Source of the DNA: Cyanobacteriota bacterium
GTDB lineage: Bacteria; Cyanobacteriota; Cyanobacteriia; PCC-6307; Cyanobiaceae
Length of the DNA stretch: 7,182 nt
Direction: 5' to 3'
NCBI GenBank assembly: GCA_026389255.1
Contig: JAPLIF010000174.1
Location: forward strand, 1 to 7,182
Numbering within the stretch: the first letter of the stretch is position 1; each line of letters begins with the position of its first letter. Position numbers and translations under genes: made by a program. The notes under the pieces were generated by a model. That model searched no databases and had not been told where the DNA came from. It saw only the letters and a program-made list of their open reading frames with translations. Shown one piece after another: positions 1 through 5,057 of this stretch.

Positions 1-507
1 GCGGTGATGGGGGAAGTGAAGGGCCTGGCCGGTTACCACGATGTCAAGGACTGGCCGGGGGGCAGCACCGTGCCAGGTCTCGTGCTCTATCGCTATGACG
101 CGCCCCTCTGCTTTGCCAATGCCGATGACTTCCACCATCGGGCCCTGGCGGCGATCGCCGCCGAGGCGGAGCCCGTGCGGTGGTTCGTGCTGAATGCCGA
201 GGCGATCATCGAGATCGACATCACAGCGGCCGACATGCTCGATGGGTTGGCCCAGGAGCTGCAGATCCGTGGGATCCGGTTCGCCATGACCCGCGTCAAG
301 CAGGGTCTGTTTCACGAACTCGAACGGGCGGGCCTGGTGGCCCGACTCGGTTTCGATGCGTTTTACCCAACGATTCCGGTGGCCGTGGCCGCCTTTCGGG
401 CCCATGGGTCCTCGATGCCGATCGACGCCTCCGGGCGATCCCCCGTCAGAATGGAATCCACTGTCCCTGGTTCCGATGACATCCCCGCAGTCCCCCCTCC
501 CCCGTGA
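1..507 (+). CDS. SulP-family anion transporter, C-terminal STAS domain (5' truncated)
   Basis: This is the cytoplasmic tail of a SulP (SLC26-type) anion permease; these carry sulfate, bicarbonate or other anions across the inner membrane. The frame is open to the left edge, so the membrane domain lies outside the window. The visible part starts with the post-membrane linker (VMGEVKGLAGYHDV, then VPGLVLYRYDAPLCFANAD) and continues through a full STAS fold. The loop NAEAIIEIDITAADML matches the conserved STAS segment just before the domain's central helix. After AVAAFRAHG comes a Pro/Ser-rich tail ending at TGA. STAS domains in this family regulate transport and dimer contacts. The substrate cannot be told from this end, and nothing here marks it as the bicarbonate transporter BicA. 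Its 3' end overlaps the start of the next gene by 32 bases. The family call is firm; the substrate is unknown. Confidence 0.9.
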   Translation, partial: AVMGEVKGLAGYHDVKDWPGGSTVPGLVLYRYDAPLCFANADDFHHRALAAIAAEAEPVRWFVLNAEAIIEIDITAADMLDGLAQELQIRGIRFAMTRVKQGLFHELERAGLVARLGFDAFYPTIPVAVAAFRAHGSSMPIDASGRSPVRMESTVPGSDDIPAVPPPP

Positions 508-688
508 CGACGGCGCGGGCGCCATCCAGCCCCACGATTTCGAGGCCCAGAAGCAGATTCACCAGCAGATCCGCAACGATCCCGACTACGACGACTGGGA
601 GTACGGCACCGAGCCCCTGCCCCATGAAGCCTGGGTGCCGGGTCAGGCGCCGCCTTCTGCGGATGCCGCCGCAGGGCCTGCTACCTGA
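476..688 (+). CDS. Small acidic protein of unknown function
   Basis: A 70-residue protein I do not recognise. ATG at 476 is chosen because the frame upstream of it is only a shadow of the STAS gene, rich in Pro and Arg, while the composition changes at this codon. The middle (DFEAQKQIHQQIRNDPDYDD, then WEYGTEPLPHEAWVPG) is rich in Asp, Glu, Gln and aromatic residues, as expected of a real soluble protein in GC-rich DNA. The ends (SPQSPLPRDDGAG and APPSADAAAGPAT) look disordered. There is no signal peptide, membrane segment or cysteine. It starts 32 bases before the transporter stop and ends 14 bases before the hydrolase start, so translation is probably coupled within one operon. No clear Shine-Dalgarno sequence is visible. 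Being a real gene is likely but unproven; its function is unknown. Confidence 0.55.
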   Translation: MTSPQSPLPRDDGAGAIQPHDFEAQKQIHQQIRNDPDYDDWEYGTEPLPHEAWVPGQAPPSADAAAGPAT

Positions 689-702
689 GTGTTCTTTGCT
701 CG

Positions 703-2322
703 TTGAAGTCCTTGTTCCGGTCCTGGCCCCAAGGGGGCGCCACCGCACTCACCAGGCTCCTGGGGGCCTTGGCGCTGTCGTCCTGGCTGGTGGTGGCTTC
801 GCCTGCCGGGGCCGCCGAGGTGCTGCAGATCCAGTTGGAGCACCTGCAGATCCCCATCAACCTGCGGGATCTGGAGCGCTGGAGCCACGGCGATCCCCAG
901 CTCTCCCTGGAGGCGGACCTGGCCAACGGGGGCTCCGATCAGGCCATCTGGCTCGGGCTGCTCAAACCGGCGAGTCGCCGCGAGCTGAAGATGTTGCTGC
1001 GAGCCCCCTTGCTGCGGGATCGCAGCTTTGGCCGTCAGCTGCTCGATAGCTGGGCTGGGGGCCAGCTCCTCGGTGAACTGGGCGAACTCCTGACCACGGA
1101 GGCAGGCCAATCCACCACGGGCCAGTTGCAGGCCAGCCTGCGCCAACTGCTGCTGGAGAAGCGGGCGGTGTCGCTGATCGATTTGCTGGTGGCCCTACCC
1201 GAACCCCATCTGAATCTGCGCCTGGATGGCTTGCTGGAGCTGGCCGCCCAGTGGCGGCGCCAGTTGCGGCAGCAGCGCCATGCCCTGCGGGAACTGGCCG
1301 CGATGGGATTGCCCCAACGCCGGTCCGCCTCCCTTGGTGATCGGGGCGGTCCCAAGGGCCACCACCAGCACCTCACCCTGGTGGTGGCCCATCGCCGCAC
1401 TCCCCTGCCCGTGGAGATCTGGAAGCCGGTGCGGCCCGGCCGGGTCGATCGGCCCTGGGTGCTGCTGCTGCCGGGTCTGGGGGGCAACGCTGACCAGCTG
1501 GGCTGGTTAGCCGGTGCCCTGGCCCAGCAGGGCTGGACCTCGGTGGTGCTGCAACACCCCGGCAGCGACGCGGCGGCCCTCAAGGCCAGCCTCGAAGGGC
1601 AACGGCCGCCACCGGGGGTCGAAGTTCTCGCCGAGCGCCTGGCGGATGTCAAGGCCCTGCTGGCGGCCCAACGGGCCGGCGGGCTGCCGGTGCAAGGGGA
1701 TGGGGTGGTGCTGTTGGGCCATTCGTTGGGGGGAGTCACCGCCCTGCTGGCGGCGGGCTTGAAGCCGGAGCCGGGCCTGGACCGGCGTTGTGCGCGGGCT
1801 GTGGATCGACTGCTCCTGACGAACCTCTCGCTGCTACTGCAATGTCAGCTGCCGGCGGCGGCGCTGCCGCCGGCCCTGCCGCGCCCCAAGGGGTTGCGGG
1901 GCGTGGTGATGTTCAACAGCTTCGGCTCCCTGCTGTGGCCCGACCGTGGCCTGCGCGGCCTGCCGGTGCCCGCCCTGCTGGTGGGTGGCAGCCTGGATCT
2001 GGTGACGCCACCGCTGCAGGAGCAACTGGGGTTGTTTCTGCCGGTGGTGGACCCCCGGAGCCGGTTGGTGCTGGTGGAGGGGGGCAGCCATTTTTCGCCC
2101 CTGCGCCTGCCGCCGGGCGATGAGGCCCTGTTTCGGCTGGGTTCCGATCTGGTGGGGGTGGATCCGGAGGCGGTGCAGGGTTTGTTGTTGGGCCTGACCA
2201 GCGACTTCCTGGCTTCGTTGGACCTGGCGGCGCCCCCTCGCCCATCCCAGCGGCTCTTCCAGAGGGGGGTGACGGCCTATGAGCTGGATCCGACGACAGC
2301 GGCCCACTGGCGAAGTCGTTGA
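703..2322 (+). CDS. Secreted alpha/beta hydrolase with DUF1400-like N-terminal region
   Basis: A predicted exported serine hydrolase of 539 residues. It starts at TTG 703; no ATG, GTG or TTG lies between the previous gene's stop and this codon. Residues 1-37 look like a Sec signal peptide: Lys/Arg early, hydrophobic run LLGALALSSWLVVA, then a probable cut after SPAGA. Residues about 38-175 (EVLQIQLEHLQIPI, LLRAPLLRDRSFGRQLL, AVSLIDLLVALPEP) resemble the helical DUF1400 region that precedes cyanobacterial alpha/beta hydrolases. The hydrolase fold follows: oxyanion-type loop LLLPGLGG, nucleophile elbow GHSLGG with Ser341, acid Asp432 in VGGSLDLVTPP, and His463 in VEGGSHFSPL. The triad is therefore complete. 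The substrate is unknown; an ester or lipid is plausible but not shown. Codon use is strongly GC-rich, like the flanking host genes. It ends 9 bases before the stop of the converging arsM remnant. Confidence 0.88.
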   Translation: MKSLFRSWPQGGATALTRLLGALALSSWLVVASPAGAAEVLQIQLEHLQIPINLRDLERWSHGDPQLSLEADLANGGSDQAIWLGLLKPASRRELKMLLRAPLLRDRSFGRQLLDSWAGGQLLGELGELLTTEAGQSTTGQLQASLRQLLLEKRAVSLIDLLVALPEPHLNLRLDGLLELAAQWRRQLRQQRHALRELAAMGLPQRRSASLGDRGGPKGHHQHLTLVVAHRRTPLPVEIWKPVRPGRVDRPWVLLLPGLGGNADQLGWLAGALAQQGWTSVVLQHPGSDAAALKASLEGQRPPPGVEVLAERLADVKALLAAQRAGGLPVQGDGVVLLGHSLGGVTALLAAGLKPEPGLDRRCARAVDRLLLTNLSLLLQCQLPAAALPPALPRPKGLRGVVMFNSFGSLLWPDRGLRGLPVPALLVGGSLDLVTPPLQEQLGLFLPVVDPRSRLVLVEGGSHFSPLRLPPGDEALFRLGSDLVGVDPEAVQGLLLGLTSDFLASLDLAAPPRPSQRLFQRGVTAYELDPTTAAHWRSR

Positions 2323-2423
2323 AGGGGCGTTTCAGCAACAGCCGGCTGGTGTTGCTGGCACTGGCACTGGTGTTGGGGCTGCCGATGGTGCTGGTGCTAG
2401 GGCGTCTGGGGCTTGGTCGTTAA
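2319..2423 (+). CDS. Possible 34-residue single-pass membrane protein
   Basis: A short frame opens with TTG that overlaps the hydrolase stop as TTGA, an arrangement typical of translational re-initiation. The product is MKGRFSNSR followed by a hydrophobic run (LVLLALALVLGLPMVLVLG, about residues 10-28) and a basic tail RLGLGR, so it has the layout of a small single-pass membrane peptide with positive charge on both sides. It lies antisense to the Pro/Ala/Val-rich tail of the arsM remnant. That is the main reason for doubt: the complement of a low-complexity Pro/Val/Ala tail easily yields a hydrophobic frame. If it is real, it would be the last gene of the SulP-hydrolase operon. I do not recognise it. 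Confidence 0.3.
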   Translation: MKGRFSNSRLVLLALALVLGLPMVLVLGRLGLGR

Positions 2424-3241
2424 AGGGCGAGAGGCTGCCCCAAGCGGGGAAGGGTCCGAAATGGCGGCTGAAGTCGCCGATCAAGTCAAAGTGCTCCCGG
2501 AAACGGCTCTGGTGGAGCATGCGATAGGTGTTGCCACATACCGGCTGGGTCCTGCCCGTTTCGAGGACATGGTGGTGATCCAGGGGGAAACGATCGGGGT
2601 GCTCTGGCAGCGTGCCGCGATAGATCACGGCTTGACCATGGTCCTCCGAAGCCGACTCCAACCCGTTGATCTTGAACAGCCGATAGGTGGCTGAATGGAA
2701 GCGGGCCAAGCCCACCAGGGGAGCCAGCTTGGGGTCGGTGATGCTGATGGGATGGTGACTCACCAGGCGGGGATCCGGAAAGCCCGCTGTTCTGGCCATG
2801 GACAGGAAGTCATTCCAGTAAAGGGCGCCCCCCAGGCATTCGCCGTACAGCACGGGATGGCGCCGCACCGCCTCGGGGAGACGTCGATCCGTATAGACAT
2901 CGGCAAAATAAAATTCACCCCCAGATTTAAGCAACCGCTGCACGCCTTGCAGCACCGCAGACTTGTCGGTGGAGAGGTTGAGCACACAATTGGAGATGAT
3001 CACATCGAAGCTTTCGGGTTCCAGGCCCAGATCTTCGAGCTTCTCGATGGTGCCGTTCAGGAAGGAGACATTGGCATAGCCGAACTCCTGGGCATGGAAA
3101 TCCGTGTATTGCCGGGCAATGGCAAGTTGCTCAGCGGTCATGTCGACGCCGACGATGGATCCACTGGGCCCCACAAGTTGGGATAAAAGGTAGGCATCGT
3201 TCCTGGCCGTAATAGGCTTGAACGACTTCTTGTAGGGTCAT
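2332..3241 (-). pseudogene. arsM: Arsenite S-adenosylmethionine methyltransferase, internally deleted
   Basis: ArsM methylates As(III) using SAM in the cytoplasm. The remaining 280-codon frame (GTG 3174 to TGA 2332) is clearly ArsM from just after motif I: GSIVGVDMTAEQL, SNCVLNLSTDK, YGECLGGALYWNDF, PVCGNTYRML and IGDFSRHFGPFPAWG, ending in Cys-Cys. Numbered from GTG 3174, Cys63 and Cys113 are 50 apart, matching the arsenite-binding pair Cys174/Cys224 of the algal enzyme. The frame continues upstream as RNDAYLLSQLV and then hits a stop at 3240-3238. Just there, a different frame starts at ATG 3241 and reads MTLQEVVQAYYGQE, the normal ArsM N-terminus. The two parts meet at about 3199/3200. Lost between them are the ACC-type cysteine segment and the GCGxGR SAM-binding motif, roughly 50-60 codons, with a frame change. 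Translation from ATG 3241 stops after 36 residues. An annotation pipeline would probably call 2332-3174 as an intact methyltransferase; without motif I it should not bind SAM. No arsR, arsB or arsC is nearby. Confidence 0.8.
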
Positions 3242-3275
3242 CGGCAGAGCCTTGTAACGGAGTATTTTCTGTTAA

Positions 3276-3293
3276 ATCCTAAGCCATTAGGAT
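3276..3293. promoter_or_regulatory. Inverted repeat upstream of the arsM remnant, possible operator
   Basis: ATCCTAA-GCCA-TTAGGAT: two perfect 7-base arms around a 4-base spacer, 35 bases upstream of the arsM ATG and in front of the divergent membrane gene. It has no U-run and sits upstream of genes, so it fits a protein-binding site better than a terminator. It does not match the ArsR-type ATCAA-N6-TTGAT pattern. The regulator is unknown, and a chance repeat in AT-rich DNA is possible. Confidence 0.35.
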
Positions 3294-3308
3294 CCTTGTC
3301 TGGCTAAT

Positions 3309-3322
3309 ATGCAACGTTGCAT
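3309..3322. promoter_or_regulatory. 14-base perfect palindrome, possible operator
   Basis: ATGCAACGTTGCAT reads the same on both strands without a spacer. It lies between the divergent arsM remnant and the membrane protein gene and covers TTG 3317, the first in-frame start of the latter. A TAATAT sequence at 3305-3310, overlapping its left edge, could be a -10 box for the + strand gene, but no convincing -35 box precedes it. If this is a true operator, translation probably starts downstream of 3322. Confidence 0.4.
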
Positions 3323-4006
3323 CCCCCATCAATCGTGATCAACTTGCCGCCTAACAAGTTGGCTCAAGTTAAGGAATTATTGGCCTTGACATTGCTCGGT
3401 TTGTTATCCGCTTTTAGTGCGTATCTATTGCTTAAAGAAGAGGCCAAAAGCTTGGCCATTCAGAATGCCAACCCTATCATTCGGGCTTATTTTAGTTTTT
3501 CCCATGCCACCCACCACCCATTAAATGCCTTATTTGTCTTTTTGGTTCCGTCGCTATGGCTGATGGCTTTGTTTGCCAAGCGGCCGTTGCCGCGAATCAT
3601 CTTTGACGTTGTTGGTGCTCATTTTGTCTTTCGACTTCTTTTTGGGTTTGTATTTGTCAACGTACTTATTTTTCTTCCAGCGGCTAGTCCACCCTTGTTG
3701 TTGGGCCAAATAGTCGCCTATCTCCCATTTTTTGTGATGATGTGGGGATGGCTGATGTGGCGTTTTGATTGCAGCGGACAAGAGTCCCCGCAGCAAATTA
3801 TTGCTATTTCAGGGGCCCAGGAACCGATTCATTCTTTTGATTATTATCATGCCTCTGCCAGTTGTTTGATTAATCAAGGCAAGTCAGAGTTTCAAGGCGT
3901 GACAAAATTGGGTCGGTTTTTGGTTCTGATTCACAACTTGATGTTGCTTGATGTGTTAGGCATTGCCCTGGTTAGGGCCTATGGGTTATTGCAGAAAATG
4001 CTTTAG
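3317..4006 (+). CDS. Low-GC multi-pass membrane protein, possibly ion-channel-like
   Basis: A protein of up to 229 residues that I do not recognise with certainty. Numbered from TTG 3317, hydrophobic segments lie near residues 19-38 (LLALTLLGLLSAFSAYLLL), 63-85 (NALFVFLVPSLWLMALFA), 90-120 (FDVVGAHFVFRLLFGFVFVNVLIFL), 127-148 (GQIVAYLPFFVMMWGWLMW) and 203-222 (FLVLIHNLMLLDVLGIALV). Before the last one lies HSFDYYHASASCLINQG, then TKLGRFLVLIHN. This resembles the pore-loop and inner-helix layout of two-TM potassium channels, but the TVGYG filter is absent, so a channel role is only a guess. The start is uncertain: TTG 3317 lies inside a palindrome, and GTG 3335 (MINLPPNKLAQVKELL) is a good alternative; neither has a clear ribosome binding site. 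Codon use is much more AT-rich than in the flanking operons, which suggests acquisition. It converges on the permease gene with 31 bases between the stops. Confidence 0.7.
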   Translation: MHPPSIVINLPPNKLAQVKELLALTLLGLLSAFSAYLLLKEEAKSLAIQNANPIIRAYFSFSHATHHPLNALFVFLVPSLWLMALFAKRPLPRIIFDVVGAHFVFRLLFGFVFVNVLIFLPAASPPLLLGQIVAYLPFFVMMWGWLMWRFDCSGQESPQQIIAISGAQEPIHSFDYYHASASCLINQGKSEFQGVTKLGRFLVLIHNLMLLDVLGIALVRAYGLLQKML

Positions 4007-4037
4007 GATGAAGCCTTCTTGATTCTATCGCTGGTTC

Positions 4038-5057
4038 CTAAAAACTCACCCTCGGATCCAGCCAAGCCACCAGCAGATCCACCGCCACCGTGACCAGCAC
4101 CACCAGGGCGGCGACGACGACAACGATGCCCTGCACCAGGGGATAGTCGCGCTGGGCGATGGCTTCCTGGAGCCGGTGGGCGACGCCGGGCCACGAATAG
4201 GTGACCTCGATCAGTAGGGCGCCGCCGATCAGGGAGGCCACGGTGATGCCGGCGATGGTCAGCACCGGCAGCAGGGCGTTGGGCAGGCCGTGGCGCAATA
4301 CCACGCGTCGTTCGCCCAGGCCGCGGCTGCGGGCGGCCTCGACGTAGTCGGAATCGAGGCTGCGGCGCAGGTTGAGGCGCAGGGCGTTGGTGAAGATGCC
4401 GCTCAGCAGCAGCCCCAGGGTGCAGGCCGGCAGCACCAGATGGCGCAGAGCGCCCAGGAACTGGGCGCCGCTGCCGGCCCACAGGCTGTCGAAGAGGAAG
4501 AAGCCGGTGCCGGATGGGGGTTCGATGGTGGCGGGGAAGCGGCCGCCCACCGGCAGCCAACCCAGCCCGACGGCGAAGACCAGCTGCAGCACCATGGCGG
4601 CCCAGAAGGGCGGCAGGGCGTAGGTGCCGATGCCGAACAGGCGCCCCGCCAGATCCAGGCGCCCCTCGGGGCGGGCGATGCCGCTGAAGCCCACCGCAAG
4701 CCCCAGCACGGCGGCGATGCTCAGGGCCACCACCCCCAGCTCCAGGCTGGCGGGCAGGCTCTGGGCAATGATGCGGCTCACCGGCTCCTGGTTGCTGAGG
4801 GACAGGCCCAGGTCGCCGTGCAGCAACTTGCCCATGAAGCTCACGTATTGCTGGGCCAGGGGTTGGTCGAGTCCCAGCTGGTGCCTGAGGGCGGCGCGCA
4901 CCGCCTCGGGGGCCCGGGGCCCCAGCAGGGCATCGACCGGATCGCCGGGGGCCAGGCGCAACAACAGGAACACCAGGCTGGCGATCAGCCACAACATCAC
5001 CGGCGCCAGGGCCAGCCGGGAGGCCGCGTAGCTCAGCAGTTGGCGGCGGCGGCTCAT
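4038..5057 (-). CDS. ABC transporter permease, DppB/OppB-like (peptide-type importer)
   Basis: The inner-membrane subunit of a peptide/nickel-type ABC importer, 339 residues, close to the usual DppB length of about 310-340. The family features are in order. There is a first membrane helix after a basic start (MSRRRQLLSYAASRLALAPV, about 15-35), then LAPGDP at 35-40. GDLGLSLSNQEPV at 81-93 is the periplasmic signature of DppB proteins. The BPD_transp_1 core has several helices. The EAA loop for contact with the ATPase is DYVEAARSRGLGERR...LPN at about 237-260. ATG 5057 overlaps the TGA of the upstream lipoprotein gene as ATGA, so the two are translationally coupled. No DppC-type second permease or ATPase follows; the next gene on the left is a converging low-GC membrane gene. 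The missing subunits must be elsewhere. The substrate is not evident. Confidence 0.93.
   Translation of the reverse strand: MSRRRQLLSYAASRLALAPVMLWLIASLVFLLLRLAPGDPVDALLGPRAPEAVRAALRHQLGLDQPLAQQYVSFMGKLLHGDLGLSLSNQEPVSRIIAQSLPASLELGVVALSIAAVLGLAVGFSGIARPEGRLDLAGRLFGIGTYALPPFWAAMVLQLVFAVGLGWLPVGGRFPATIEPPSGTGFFLFDSLWAGSGAQFLGALRHLVLPACTLGLLLSGIFTNALRLNLRRSLDSDYVEAARSRGLGERRVVLRHGLPNALLPVLTIAGITVASLIGGALLIEVTYSWPGVAHRLQEAIAQRDYPLVQGIVVVVAALVVLVTVAVDLLVAWLDPRVSF

Noticed and set aside
1035..1739. 234-codon minus-strand frame inside the hydrolase
   Set aside because: Arg/Ser/Pro-rich shadow; the plus strand encodes a complete catalytic triad.
2438..2449. CCCC-AAGC-GGGG hairpin after the hydrolase operon, as a terminator
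   Set aside because: The stem is only four base pairs, there is no T-run, and it lies within the coding part of the arsM remnant.
2695..3186. 163-codon plus-strand frame antisense to arsM
   Set aside because: No recognisable motifs, and the minus strand reads clear ArsM signatures over the same bases.
3131..3241. 36-residue peptide from ATG 3241 as a separate small gene
   Set aside because: Its first 14 residues are the ArsM N-terminus, and the rest is out-of-frame arsM sequence ending in an Arg-rich run, so it is part of the broken gene.
3242..3316. An ArsR-type operator for arsM
   Set aside because: The repeats present do not match the ATCAA-N6-TTGAT pattern, and no arsR gene is visible.
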